64,000 nucleotides of DNA from Kosakonia radicincitans DSM 16656 (GCF_000280495.2 NZ_CP018016.1:1240001-1304000), one strand, 5' to 3'; positions 41,747 through 50,377 are shown, counted from the first letter of the stretch. Made by a program: numbers and translations. The notes: a model not told the origin generated them from the letters alone.

Positions 41747-42555
41747 AAAAAATGAAAATGTTACGTGGGCTTTGCGCCGCAGCGGCGCTGATGGCGGGCA
41801 TGTCGGCGGCCAGCGCCGCAGACGGCATTCTGACGCCCGGAGAACTGAAAGTCGGGCTGGAAGTGGCCTATCCGCCGTTTGAATCCTGGCAGGATAATAA
41901 AATTGTTGGTTTTGATGCTGAGCTGGCACAGCTCCTTAGCGATCAAATGGGCCTGAAACTGCAACTGGCCGACACCAAATTCGCCGGGTTGATCCTCGGG
42001 CTGAACGCCAATCGTCACGACACGGTGATTTCCGCGCTGTACATCACCGAAGGGCGCATCGCGCAGGCCGACGCCATTCCTTATGCCGATACCGGGGCCT
42101 ACATTATGGTGCGCAGCGACAGCAAGGTCGCACCAAAAACCGAACAGGATCTGTGCGGCTTAACCGTCGGTTTGCAGCAGGGCACTTCATGGGTGACCAA
42201 ACTGCGTGATCTGTCGGAAAACTACTGTAAAGCAAACGGTAAAGAACGCATCACCGTGAAAGAGTTCCCCACTGCGCCGGAGACGTTGCAGGCTCTGCTT
42301 TCCGGCAATGTGCAGGCGCAGGTGGATATTGCTGGCGCGGTGAGTATGTTCGCTGAGCGCAGCAATGGCCGCGTCAAAATCACCTCGCCGCAGACCATTT
42401 ATCCGCAGACGCTGGGGATTTATGTGAAGAAAGGCAACACCGCGCTGAAAACCGAAATTACCGCCGCGCTGAACGCCCTGCGTGAAAACGGTAAATACGC
42501 CGCGCTGCTGCAAAAATACGCCCGTTATGGCATCACCGAGACCCAGGCGCGCTGA
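41743..42555 (+). CDS. ABC transporter substrate-binding protein, polar amino acid type
   Basis: 270-residue periplasmic binding protein (family 3) with a signal peptide ending ASAA-DG, then ELKVGLEVAYPPFESWQ. Two Cys could form a disulfide. It overlaps the ureohydrolase stop by 4 bases and has AGGAG upstream. The context suggests a guanidino compound or a basic amino-acid derivative as ligand. Confidence 0.88.
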   Translation: MKKMKMLRGLCAAAALMAGMSAASAADGILTPGELKVGLEVAYPPFESWQDNKIVGFDAELAQLLSDQMGLKLQLADTKFAGLILGLNANRHDTVISALYITEGRIAQADAIPYADTGAYIMVRSDSKVAPKTEQDLCGLTVGLQQGTSWVTKLRDLSENYCKANGKERITVKEFPTAPETLQALLSGNVQAQVDIAGAVSMFAERSNGRVKITSPQTIYPQTLGIYVKKGNTALKTEITAALNALRENGKYAALLQKYARYGITETQAR

Positions 42556-42591
42556 TAGCGCCTGGCCTCACCAGATAAGGGAGCGGCACGC

Positions 42592-44127
42592 ATGACATTT
42601 AACTGGGACTATTTCTTTTCACTGTTTTCGATGGCGACATTCTGGCAAGCCAGCGTCACCGTGGTGGAACTCAGCGTGCTTGCCTGGTGCGCGGGACTGG
42701 TGCTGGGGTTTGTGGTCGCCAGCGCCAGGTTATCCGGCCCTCTCTGGCTGAAAAGCGTTTGCCAGGTCTACATCTGGTTGTTTCGCAGCGTGCCGTTGCT
42801 GGTGCTGGTGGTGTTTGTTTATAACCTGCCGCAGATGTTCCCGGCCAGCGGCGCGGTGCTCGGCAATGCTTTTTTTGCCGGGCTTCTTGCCACCATTCTG
42901 GTTGAAGTGGCTTATATGGCGGAGATCCACCGCGGCGGCCTGATCTCGGTGGCGAAGGGCCAGCATGAGGCCGGCTATGCGCTGGGTTTCAGCTACCTCG
43001 GCATTCAGCGGAAGGTGGTGATCCCGCAGGCGCTGCGCATTGCGTTACCGGCGCTGGTGAATGAGTTTATTACTATTGTTAAACAGACTTCGCTGGTGTC
43101 GGTGATTTCTCTGCCGGAGTTGCTGATGACCGGGCAGCGACTCTACGCGGAAAACTTTCTGGTGATGGAGACGCTAGCGGCGGTGGCGGTCTATTACGTG
43201 CTGATCGTTTCCGTCTTCAGTTTGCTGTTCCAGGCGCTGGAGCGCTGGGCGAACGTTCAAGTGAAAAACCCGCAAACGCTGGATGACCACCAGCTTGACG
43301 CGCTGCGCCAGCAGGCCGTGCCGTTGGCCAAACGTCAGGCTGTCGAGCAGCACGGTACGCCTGACGCGTTATTGATGAAACAGATCCAGAAAACCTGGGG
43401 GCAAAACCCGGTGTTTAAGGATATTGATTTACGGGTCGCGCCTGGCGAAGTGGTCAGCGTGATCGGGCCTTCCGGCTCCGGGAAAACCACGCTTATCCGC
43501 AGTATTAATGGTCTGGAGACGCTGGACAGCGGTGAGATTGTGCTGTTTGGCGAAAGTTTTATTCAGGCCGGCGACAACCGCCACTCCCGTTTACGCAAGC
43601 AGGGTATTCGCCGCATCGGCATGGTTTTTCAGGGTTTTAATCTGTTCCCGCATTACACCATTTTGCAGAACGTGATGCTGGCGCAGCGTTATCACCAGCA
43701 GCCGGAGCAGGAGTCCGCACGGCGTGCGCAGGCGCTGTGGCTGCTGGATAAAGTCGGCCTGCTGGCCCATATGAACAAATATCCGCACCAACTTTCCGGC
43801 GGGCAGCAGCAGCGGGTGGCGATTGCCCGCGCGCTGGCGCTATCGCCCGATATTATGCTGTTCGACGAACCGACCTCGGCACTGGATCCGGAACGCGTCG
43901 GCGAAGTGCTGAAAGTGATAAGCGATCTCGCGCGGGAAGGGATGACCATGGTGATTGTGACCCACGAAATGGATTTTGCGCTGGCGATTTCTGACCGCGT
44001 GGTGCTGATGGATAAAGGCACTATTCAGGCCGATACCACGCCGGAAAATATTCGCCACGGCGAAGCGACACCAGCGCTGCAACGCATCCGCCAGTTTATG
44101 GGGGTGAATGGCGCGGAAGTGGCGTGA
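42592..44127 (+). CDS. ABC transporter permease-ATPase fusion, polar amino acid type
   Basis: 511 residues. Positions 1-235 are a HisM/GlnP-type permease with about five membrane segments and the EAA-like loop [15 protein letters not shown]. Positions about 265-505 are an ATPase with Walker [11 protein letters not shown], signature [15 protein letters not shown] and Walker [15 protein letters not shown]. Fusion of both parts into one chain occurs in this family but is less common than separate genes. It completes the importer with the preceding binding protein. Confidence 0.92.
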   Translation: MTFNWDYFFSLFSMATFWQASVTVVELSVLAWCAGLVLGFVVASARLSGPLWLKSVCQVYIWLFRSVPLLVLVVFVYNLPQMFPASGAVLGNAFFAGLLATILVEVAYMAEIHRGGLISVAKGQHEAGYALGFSYLGIQRKVVIPQALRIALPALVNEFITIVKQTSLVSVISLPELLMTGQRLYAENFLVMETLAAVAVYYVLIVSVFSLLFQALERWANVQVKNPQTLDDHQLDALRQQAVPLAKRQAVEQHGTPDALLMKQIQKTWGQNPVFKDIDLRVAPGEVVSVIGPSGSGKTTLIRSINGLETLDSGEIVLFGESFIQAGDNRHSRLRKQGIRRIGMVFQGFNLFPHYTILQNVMLAQRYHQQPEQESARRAQALWLLDKVGLLAHMNKYPHQLSGGQQQRVAIARALALSPDIMLFDEPTSALDPERVGEVLKVISDLAREGMTMVIVTHEMDFALAISDRVVLMDKGTIQADTTPENIRHGEATPALQRIRQFMGVNGAEVA

Positions 44128-44146
44128 GGTTCGTTGCTTTAGAATA

Positions 44147-44182
44147 AAAACCCCGTCGGGCGAAGGTCTTGCGGGGTTTTGT
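44147..44182 (+). terminator. Terminator after the ABC transporter operon
   Basis: Stem AACCCCG/CGGGGTT with a 16-base loop, followed by TTTTG. It lies about 20 bases after the stop codon. Confidence 0.75.
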
Positions 44183-44246
44183 TTGGCGTGATTGTTAGTG
44201 AAATCTGAATCTAATACGACTCCTCCTGCGCTGGCCTCTCGCTGAT

Positions 44247-44438
44247 TTATGACTGCTCCCCCCGATTTGACCGCGCAAGTTTCAGCGTTCGGGCTGCGTC
44301 AAGCCGATCCGTCATCACACTGCGCTGGTAGATAAGCCAGAGGCCTGAACAGGGCAGGGCGGTGGTGACTTGCAGCTGTGTTGTGCGCAGGTGCTCCAGA
44401 TATTTGAGAGCATCGATGGGGATGGTGGTCTGTTTCAT
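44247..44438 (-). CDS. Small hypothetical protein, probably of prophage-satellite origin
   Basis: 63 residues, starting MKQTTIPIDALKYLEHLRTT, with a strong GGAGG before its ATG. I do not recognise the family. Such short genes are common in P4-like satellites near tRNA/tmRNA sites. A much longer leftward frame from 44879 exists but is Arg/Gly-rich and looks non-coding. Confidence 0.5.
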   Translation of the reverse strand: MKQTTIPIDALKYLEHLRTTQLQVTTALPCSGLWLIYQRSVMTDRLDAARTLKLARSNRGEQS

Positions 44439-45037
44439 ACACGCGCCTCCGCAACCGGCAGACGTGCCGCCAGGGAAGAACAGCTGGCGCAGCAGTGCGC
44501 GAGCCACACCCACCCCGACACCGGCACGCCGACCAACGCCAGCGCCTTTACGCAGACGGCTGGCAAAGCGGGACAGACCCGCAGCAAGTATCAGGGCATC
44601 ATCGCCTGATCCCCTCCCGACAGCCCGCCCCGTGCGGGCTTTTTTGTACCCCTCACCAGACACGCTACGGTGCGTTCTGAGCGCGTCACGCCCCGCACCA
44701 TCTCCACGCCCCCCATCAACACGATCGCACCCGTCCCGGTTCGCTGGCGCAGCCACGCGCCGACAAAATAAAGTCGTCACAGACAAAAACGGCACTACAC
44801 CGCACCCGCCTGCGGGTTTTGGATCGGGGAAATTTTTCAGTTTTATTTTTCTACAAACTAGACCGCCAGACTGTGCCATTGCTGGCGGTTTGCGGGAAAA
44901 CCAACACTGAAAAGATTGAAAAGGATTTCAGCTTTTTTCAGTTTTCAGGATCTGTAAAGGATCTCGCTGAAAATTCATCTTTATGTTTTAAAAGGATTTT
45001 CATTATTTTACGTTACCAGAAAGGGGCATCATGAACA
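44439..45037. other. GC-rich debris resembling P4-type satellite DNA
   Basis: About 600 bp with no convincing intact gene. A plus-strand frame (44370-44609) ends in a Thr/Ala/Gln-rich segment of the sort seen in P4-like ash/Icd-like regions; this is recollection, not a search. A hairpin GCCCG/CGGGC followed by six T lies at 44622-44646 and looks like a terminator. The last 150 bp turn AT-rich. Confidence 0.4.
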
Positions 45038-45481
45038 GTGGCAGAGCGCGGGGCTAAAAAGAGGAAAGCCAGATGCTGTAAGGCCTGCGGGAAAGTTTCC
45101 GCATCGGGCAGAACTGAAAAACATACACGCTCAGCGGCGCTATTTTTGCCTGTGAATTCCAAGAATCATCCGAAAGAAAAAGTCTCCTGGCTGGTAAGGG
45201 CAGGTTGTTTGATAACCTTCCTTCACCGCATGTTTCGTGAGATGGATTTTATGGATGCAAAACTGGTAGCGAAGGGCATCAGTGACGGCCTGGCTTCAAT
45301 ACCTGAGGGGCTTTATTTATCTGCCGTCAGAACGGCAGAGGGAACCGGTTTTATTAATAGACAGGATAAAGTCCGAAACGAGAATGAAAACGAACGTGTT
45401 GGAACAAAGGAATGGTTACCTATTGCAGACATGCCATTTGATAACGAATTGGTTGTGCGTATGTCGGCCTCGGCTCATTAG
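45038..45481 (+). CDS. Hypothetical protein, possibly shorter than annotated
   Basis: 147 codons from 45038. The first 25 residues are basic with CCKACGK. A more credible product begins at an internal ATG (45242 or 45251), giving about 77-80 residues starting MDAKLVAKGISDGL. I recognise no domain. It lies just upstream of the structured RNA region and may be prophage debris. Confidence 0.35.
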   Translation: MAERGAKKRKARCCKACGKVSASGRTEKHTRSAALFLPVNSKNHPKEKVSWLVRAGCLITFLHRMFREMDFMDAKLVAKGISDGLASIPEGLYLSAVRTAEGTGFINRQDKVRNENENERVGTKEWLPIADMPFDNELVVRMSASAH

Positions 45482-45572
45482 GGAAAAGCCCGCCAATTAA
45501 TGGGAATTTTTTTAATGTAAAACATGTATAAAAATGTTTATTAATGTTGCATGCAAAGTGTATTCTTAACTT

Positions 45573-45925
45573 CCTGACGTTAGCCGGTGAATCCCGGCCT
45601 CTCTGTACGATCGTCGTGTTACGACATGTGGCGCTCAACGAATCGCCGAATCGCCGAATCGCGAATCTCCGGGTCGCCGCGAACCGTGAATAACGGTTAT
45701 TCGTTATCCGTGGTTCTCCGTTTTTAGTCTGGACTATGCGCTTGCGCTAAGAAACGTCAGGACTGTATAGAGAGCACAAGTATGTTTAAATACAAACTTG
45801 ACTTAGTGAAGGTGCTGAAAGTTGCTACGGCAATTCTTGAGTTCCTCACTGCACTTATCGTGTTTGTTGAGGTTCTGCTGCCTCACCTTCACGTAGTCCT
45901 ACACTACTCTTTGCATAGGCGTATC
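45573..45925 (+). ncRNA. Candidate structured non-coding RNA upstream of a reverse transcriptase
   Basis: A 350-bp gap before the RT packed with inverted repeats. These are GCCGG/CCGGC at 45583-45598, GTCG/CGAC near 45612, a stem-loop GAACC/GGTTC (45681-45716) enclosing ATAACG/CGTTAT, GCGC/GCGC near 45738, and a long-range perfect 9-bp pair GTGAAGGTG (45806-45814) with CACCTTCAC (45884-45892). Three tandem CGAATCGC octamers lie at 45639-45662. A possible -10, TATTCT, is at 45561. Ends are estimates. Known DRT2 and retron systems use such an RNA as template; that role here is inference. Confidence 0.45.
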
Positions 45926-45958
45926 GATATTGATGGATATGTGGAAACACAAATTTGA
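45782..45958 (+). CDS. Hydrophobic helix-like open frame before the RT (possible template-encoded peptide)
   Basis: 58 codons from an ATG to a TGA that overlaps the RT start; the frame is open from 45728. The product is a nearly uninterrupted amphipathic/hydrophobic helix: LVKVLKVATAILEFLTALIV, then FVEVLLPHLHVVL. The ribosome site is weak. It lies within the candidate ncRNA. In DRT2 systems the RT copies an upstream RNA into concatemers with a stop-free frame encoding a helical toxic protein, so this could be the equivalent. It could also be an ordinary small membrane peptide or chance. Confidence 0.4.
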   Translation: MFKYKLDLVKVLKVATAILEFLTALIVFVEVLLPHLHVVLHYSLHRRIDIDGYVETQI

Positions 45959-46375
45959 AATCAAAAAAGATAGATGGGTCTATGTTCCTTCTGATGAAAT
46001 GTATAGATATGGTAAAAGATTACATCGCTTTATAATTGGTAAATGGCGGGCTCCTCTTTATTATTACCATATGAGAGATGGTGGGCATTTAGCTGCTGCC
46101 AGAATTCATTTCAAGAGTGAATATTTTGCTTTGGTTGATATACGAAACTTTTTTGAGTCAACTTCACAAAGCCGCGTCACAAGGGAGTTAAAGACCATTT
46201 TCCCCTATGAGGATGCCAGGAAAATAGCAAAAATATCAACAGTTAGAATTCCTAAAAGCGAAGATAAAAAGTTCTCACTCCCCTACGGATTTCCTCAATC
46301 ACCGATTTTAGCTACCTTATGTTTACACAACTCTTATGCTGGGCAAGTTATAAAGGGTGAATCGCCACGGATAAT

Positions 46376-47188
46376 CTAGACACTTCCGAGCCGTTGATAA
46401 TACTGGTTTTCATATTCTGTCGGTGACATCTGTTCGCTAGAACCATGCCGACGCTTACTGTTATAAAACATTTCGATGTAATCAAAAATATCACTGCGGG
46501 CTTCTTCCCGCGTTCCGTAGATCTTTTTCTTTATCCGTTCACGTTTCAACAACTGGAAAAAACTTTCTGCAACCGCATTATCATGGCAGTTACCGCGACG
46601 GCTCATGCTACCCTCCAGGCCGTGTGATTTCAGGAACGACTGCCACTCATGGCTTGTGTACTGACTGCCCTGATCCGAATGAACCAGCACCTGTTTTTCG
46701 GGATTACGCCGCCATACAGCCATCAGCAGTGCGTTCAGGACAATGTCCTTTGTCATCCGGGATTGCATGGACCAGCCGATAATTTTGCGTGAGAACAGAT
46801 CAACAACAACGGCAAGATACAGCCAGCCTTCGTGGGTCCTGATGTAGGTTATGTCCGTTACCCAACGCTCATCAGGAGCATCCGGATTGAACTGTCGCTG
46901 GAGCCTGTTGGGTGACACGATACTGGCCTCGCCTTTACGTGCCCGCGGGCTTCGGTATCCGACCTGAGCCTTTATTCCGACACGTTTCATCAGTCTCCAG
47001 ACTCTGTTTACTCCGCACTGTTGCCCGCTGTCACGCAGATCCAGATGGATTTTGCGATAACCATAGACGCATCCCGACTCCAGCCAGAACTGTTTAATCT
47101 GTCCTGTCAGTCTCAGGTCTGCCTGATGGCGTTGTGAATGCGGCTGCTGAAGCCAGGCGTAAAAACCACTGGGATGAACATCCAGCAC
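46376..47188 (-). CDS. IS3-family OrfB (DDE transposase catalytic part)
   Basis: 270 residues as an independent frame, but probably made as an OrfAB fusion by -1 frameshifting. The DDE residues are in WVTDITYI, VHSDQGSQY and NAVAESFF, the last two about 35 residues apart as in the family. The C-terminal block SKRRHGSSEQMSPTEYE is typical. No inactivating lesion is seen. Confidence 0.93.
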   Translation of the reverse strand: MLDVHPSGFYAWLQQPHSQRHQADLRLTGQIKQFWLESGCVYGYRKIHLDLRDSGQQCGVNRVWRLMKRVGIKAQVGYRSPRARKGEASIVSPNRLQRQFNPDAPDERWVTDITYIRTHEGWLYLAVVVDLFSRKIIGWSMQSRMTKDIVLNALLMAVWRRNPEKQVLVHSDQGSQYTSHEWQSFLKSHGLEGSMSRRGNCHDNAVAESFFQLLKRERIKKKIYGTREEARSDIFDYIEMFYNSKRRHGSSEQMSPTEYENQYYQRLGSV

Positions 47189-47244
47189 CCGACAGAGCAG
47201 GCGAACAGGCCAGCAACAGGAGTTGTCACGGATAAAGGCGTACC

Positions 47245-47523
47245 TCAGTCGGACAGCTTTGCGAAGTACGCCGCGGCTTTTTTTAATATGTCCCGTTCGT
47301 CGGTAACCCGTTTCAGCTCTTTCTGGAGACGGCGGATCTCGGCCTGAGCATCTGACTGTTCTTTATTAGTGGAAGAATCCGGACCGTACTTCTTTATCCA
47401 GGCATAAAGGCTGTGGGTGGTGATATCGAGACGTGTTGCAACGCTGGCAACAGAATAACCGCGATCAACAACCTGTTTGACTGCTTCAGTTTTAAACTCT
47501 TCGGGATAACGCTTACCGCTCAT
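47245..47523 (-). CDS. IS3-family OrfA (helix-turn-helix part of transposase)
   Basis: 92 residues starting MSGKRYPEEFKTEAVKQVV, with an HTH of the IS3 type and a C-terminal leucine-zipper-like helix (EIRRLQKELKRVTDERDILKK). The slippery run A7G (minus strand, at the 7-T run ending 47284) lies near its end. A -1 shift there joins the frame to orfB without a stop. Confidence 0.92.
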   Translation of the reverse strand: MSGKRYPEEFKTEAVKQVVDRGYSVASVATRLDITTHSLYAWIKKYGPDSSTNKEQSDAQAEIRRLQKELKRVTDERDILKKAAAYFAKLSD

Positions 47524-48009
47524 GGGCACCTCTCTTTAAGCCATCTTAAATGACTCTGAGGTGTCTGTTAAACCCGTGGCGATTCAGGGTATGTATAAGA
47601 GCGGATTGGTGAAAGTTTCTGTATATATGGACGATATTATCCTTTCCAGCAAAGACTTAGTTATCCTTAACGATAACTTTAAGACCTTATGTGAGGCTTT
47701 GCAAAAATCCCGTTATGAAGTCAATGAAGTTAAAACGTCTCCGCCAGCTAAGGTTGTCACTGTTTTTAACCTTAACCTTTCTCATAATAATCTTAGAGTT
47801 ACATCAAAAAGGTTAGTTGAGTTCTTACAGGCTTATGCACAGTCTAAGAACAAGCACGAGCGAAAAGGTATCGCAGCATATATCCGAAGTGTAAACCCTG
47901 ATCAGGCTAATCGACATTTCCCAAAAAAGTAGCTTTTAGGTTGTTTTCAAACTTGTCTTGATGACACACGAACGTAACCCGCTGTCGCCATTTTGCCGCC
48001 ACTACCAAA

Positions 48010-48046
48010 GAAAAAGGGGCTACGCTTTCACGTAACCCCTTGTTTT
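48010..48046 (-). terminator. Terminator of ssrA
   Basis: On the minus strand, stem GGGGTTACG/CGTAGCCCC followed by five T, starting 4 bases after the tmRNA 3' end. Confidence 0.85.
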
Positions 48047-48049
48047 AAT

Positions 48050-48412
48050 TGGTGGAGCTGGCGGGAGTTGAACCCGCGTCCGAAATTCCTACATCCTCGG
48101 TACTACATGCTTAGTCCAGTCTTTACATTCGCTTGCCAGCTGCGGACGGACACGCCACTAACAAACTAGCCTGATTAGATTTAACGCTTCAACCCCAGGC
48201 AGGGCATCCACGCGATCTCTTTTGGGTTTGACCTCTCTTGATCCCCGTCCTAAGAGCGGAGGCTAGGGAGAGAGGGCTCTCAGCAGGTTATTAAGCTGCT
48301 AAAGCGTAGTTTTCGTCGTTTGCGACTATTTTTTGCGGCTTTTTACGAGGCCAACCGCCCCTCGGCATGCACCTTGGGTTTCGCAAATCCCGTCGAATCC
48401 AGAATCAGCCCC
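48050..48412 (-). ncRNA. ssrA: tmRNA (transfer-messenger RNA)
   Basis: 363 nt, matching E. coli tmRNA at both ends (GGGGCTGATTCTGG at 5', GCCAGCTCCACCA at 3'). The tag frame encodes ANDENYALAA (about 48291-48323). It rescues stalled ribosomes together with SmpB, encoded just upstream. The tRNA-like 3' end is a common phage and island integration site, and the accessory segment on this side starts directly after it. Confidence 0.98.
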
Positions 48413-48426
48413 AAAAGTGTTCGCTG

Positions 48427-48432
48427 AGTATA
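48427..48432 (-). promoter_or_regulatory. Probable -10 element of the ssrA promoter
   Basis: TATACT on the minus strand ends 15 bases before the tmRNA 5' processed end. A clear -35 was not found. The remaining 180 bp to smpB hold no gene I can support. Confidence 0.45.
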
Positions 48433-48613
48433 ACAGATTTATGACGCAGCATACCAGTCCATATCGCGGCAAACGGCCTGATAATGCGAGTTGAGGATAT
48501 TCTGAGCGGCATTTGTTCTATCGAAGCGTTATTCGAGGAAAAAATTTAGTGGGATAAACAAGAGAAGCCGGAAAGCCGTGTTGCCCTCTCCCGGTGTGAG
48601 AGGGCTGTGCGGG

Positions 48614-49096
48614 TTAGCGCCCGGCGTTTTTCATGATGCGGGCTTTATCCAGCTGCCATTCGCGCTCTTTCAGATCGGAGCGTTTATCATGCTGTTTTTT
48701 ACCCTTCGCTACGCCAATTTTCACTTTGCACCAGGCGTTTTTCCAGTACAGCGACAGCGCGACGACGGTGTAGCCTTCACGATTGATGCGGCCGTAGAGG
48801 GAATCCAGTTCGCGCTGATTCAGCAGTAACTTACGGGTACGTGTGGGGTCGCACACATAGTGGCTGGAGGCAACGGTTAATGGCGTAAAGTTTGCGCCAA
48901 ACAGAAACGCCTCGCCGTCTTTCAGAATAACGTAGCTGTCGCCAATGTTAGCTTTACCTGCGCGTAAGGATTTTACTTCCCAGCCTTGCAGTGACAGCCC
49001 GGCCTCAAATTCTTCTTCGATAAAGTATTCATGGCGGGCGCGCTTATTCAGCGCAATGGTGGCTGAACCTGGTTTATGTGCTTTTTTCTTCGTCAT
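48614..49096 (-). CDS. smpB: tmRNA-binding protein SmpB
   Basis: 160-residue partner of tmRNA in trans-translation. It contains the beta-barrel core ([20 protein letters not shown]) and the C-terminal basic helix region ([21 protein letters not shown]) that enters the mRNA channel. The length equals E. coli SmpB. Confidence 0.98.
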   Translation of the reverse strand: MTKKKAHKPGSATIALNKRARHEYFIEEEFEAGLSLQGWEVKSLRAGKANIGDSYVILKDGEAFLFGANFTPLTVASSHYVCDPTRTRKLLLNQRELDSLYGRINREGYTVVALSLYWKNAWCKVKIGVAKGKKQHDKRSDLKEREWQLDKARIMKNAGR

Positions 49097-49254
49097 AATG
49101 TCGTGAAGCCATCCGGTAATCTGATATCTGAAACTGACCTCATTGCGTCCTGTGAGGTTTAACGCGTTATCTTAGCATGAGTTCCGGCTTAGCGTTTTCC
49201 TTTCATCCGACGGAAATGGTATTATTTGACGATTGTGTGAACGCGGAAAACCTT

Positions 49255-49692
49255 ATGCCTCAGATTAGCCGTACTGCGCTGGTGCCTTACAGCGCGGAAC
49301 AGATGTATCAGTTAGTGAACGATGTGAAATCTTATCCTCAGTTTTTGCCTGGCTGCACCGGTAGCCGGGTGCTGGAAGCCGGGCCGACGCAGATGACGGC
49401 GGCGGTCGATGTTTCCAAAGCCGGGATCAGCAAAACGTTTACCACGCGCAATACGCTGGCTGCTAACCAAAGCATTTTGATGCATCTGGTCGATGGACCT
49501 TTTAAGTCATTGATGGGCGGCTGGAAATTTACGCCGCTCAGTGCCGATGCCTGTCGCATTGAGTTTCAGCTTGATTTTGAATTTACCAATAAGCTGATTG
49601 AGCTGGCCTTTGGTCGCATCTTTAAAGAGCTGGCGGCCAATATGGTGCAGGCGTTTACTCTTCGCGCGAAAGAGGTTTACCGTGTCGGGTAA
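49255..49692 (+). CDS. ratA: RatA, START-like ribosome-associated protein (CoQ-binding family)
   Basis: 145 residues of the START/Coq10-like fold ([20 protein letters not shown] ... NKLIELAFG). In E. coli RatA binds 50S subunits and blocks subunit association. I use MPQISRTAL at 49255 as the start; longer in-frame starts (49216, 49177) exist. It is divergent from smpB and overlaps rnfH by 11 bases. Confidence 0.9.
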   Translation: MPQISRTALVPYSAEQMYQLVNDVKSYPQFLPGCTGSRVLEAGPTQMTAAVDVSKAGISKTFTTRNTLAANQSILMHLVDGPFKSLMGGWKFTPLSADACRIEFQLDFEFTNKLIELAFGRIFKELAANMVQAFTLRAKEVYRVG

Positions 49693-49975
49693 AATTGCCG
49701 TCGAAGTGGCTTATGCACTGCCGGAAAAGCAGTATCTGCAACGGGTGACGCTGGAAGAGGGCGCGACCGTTGAGCAGGCGATTCGCCAGTCGGGCCTGCT
49801 GGAGTTGCGCAGCGATATCGATCTGAAGGTCAATAAAGTGGGCATCTACAGCCGTCCGGCAAAACTGCATGATGTGGTACATGAGGGAGACCGCGTGGAG
49901 ATTTACCGTCCACTGATTGCCGATCCGAAAGAGCTGCGTCGCCAGCGGGCAGAAAAAGCGGCGAACAAGCCGTAA
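49682..49975 (+). CDS. rnfH: RnfH/RatB family ubiquitin-like protein
   Basis: 97-residue beta-grasp protein, starting at a GTG ([17 protein letters not shown]) and ending [18 protein letters not shown]. It pairs with ratA across enterobacteria; its function is unclear. The start inside the ratA end suggests coupling. Confidence 0.92.
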   Translation: MSGKIAVEVAYALPEKQYLQRVTLEEGATVEQAIRQSGLLELRSDIDLKVNKVGIYSRPAKLHDVVHEGDRVEIYRPLIADPKELRRQRAEKAANKP

Positions 49976-49993
49976 TGCGCTATTAGCGGAAAC

Positions 49994-50021
49994 AAAAAAG
50001 GTGCTCACTGAGCACCTTTTT
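49994..50021. terminator. Bidirectional terminator between rnfH and bamE
   Basis: AAAAAGGTGCTCA/TGAGCACCTTTTT hairpin with an A run on one side and T run on the other, between convergent genes. Confidence 0.88.
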
Positions 50022-50035
50022 GCGTTTCTGCGATC

Positions 50036-50377
50036 TTAGCTTTTGGTCAGAGCAGGTTTGTTATCCATATTGGTTAACACACCATTGCTGTTGAAGGTCA
50101 GCGTCAGCGTCTGCTGTGTGACATCTTCGTGGCCCGGTTGCTGGCGGAACACATAGAACCAGGTGTTGGTGCCAAATGGGTCTTTCATCATTGGCGTACC
50201 CAGTGCATAAGCAACCTGCTGTTGCGTCATACCTACGCGGATTTTGGAAACATCGTTTGGTGTCAGGTAGTTCCCCTGATTGATATCAGGGCGGTAAACC
50301 ACGCGTTCTAAGGTAGAGCAACCAGCGGTCAACATCAGGAGAACCGCTGCGGCAGCAGTCAGCATTTTACAGCGCAT
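50036..50377 (-). CDS. bamE: Outer-membrane assembly lipoprotein BamE
   Basis: 113-residue BAM-complex lipoprotein with signal ending LTAGC, then [18 protein letters not shown] and the SmpA/OmlA core ([18 protein letters not shown]). It is placed between rnfH and recN as in E. coli. Confidence 0.97.
   Translation of the reverse strand: MRCKMLTAAAAVLLMLTAGCSTLERVVYRPDINQGNYLTPNDVSKIRVGMTQQQVAYALGTPMMKDPFGTNTWFYVFRQQPGHEDVTQQTLTLTFNSNGVLTNMDNKPALTKS

Larger units (their letters stand above)
46358..47586 (-). mobile_element. IS3-family insertion sequence, complete
   Basis: 1229 bp bounded by imperfect terminal inverted repeats beginning TGAATCGCCACGG on both ends (the match continues with TAGACAC/CAGACAC further in). 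The flanking GGG at 46355-46357 and 47587-47589 is a 3-bp target duplication. It carries two overlapping-type orfs with a -1 frameshift signal and is oriented opposite to the RT. It appears intact. Confidence 0.93.
45930..47932 (+). pseudogene. Reverse transcriptase (DRT/UG-like), interrupted by an IS3-family element
   Basis: Joining 45930-46357 to 47590-47932 gives an uninterrupted 256-codon frame. RT landmarks in order: FALVDIRNFFES (motif A, Asp70), SLPYGFPQSPILATL (motif B), VSVYMDDIILSS (motif C, 155-158), NEVKTSPP (motif D/E region). No extra domain is attached. There is no group II intron maturase part, and no clear retron NAXXH or VTG motif. Motif B with GFPQSP is typical of the UG/Abi-like defence RTs, and DRT2 is my best guess. 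Starts at TTG 45930 or ATG 45933/45939 are possible. As it stands the protein stops inside the IS, before the catalytic YMDD. Confidence 0.8.

Noticed and set aside
44200..44260. Second copy of the ssrA 3' end as att site
   Set aside because: I looked for the GGAGCTGGCGGGAGTTG-type end at the far side of the island and saw none.
44247..44879. A 210-residue leftward protein
   Set aside because: The first 147 codons are Arg/Gly-rich with no ribosome site; only the last 63 codons have a GGAGG-led start.
45639..45662. CRISPR-like array
   Set aside because: Only three 8-bp tandem units with no spacers and no cas genes.
45930..47932. Retron (with msr/msd) or group II intron
   Set aside because: No NAXXH or VTG motif and no maturase/endonuclease part are visible, and motif B is not of the retron type. 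A retron is not fully excluded without a profile search.
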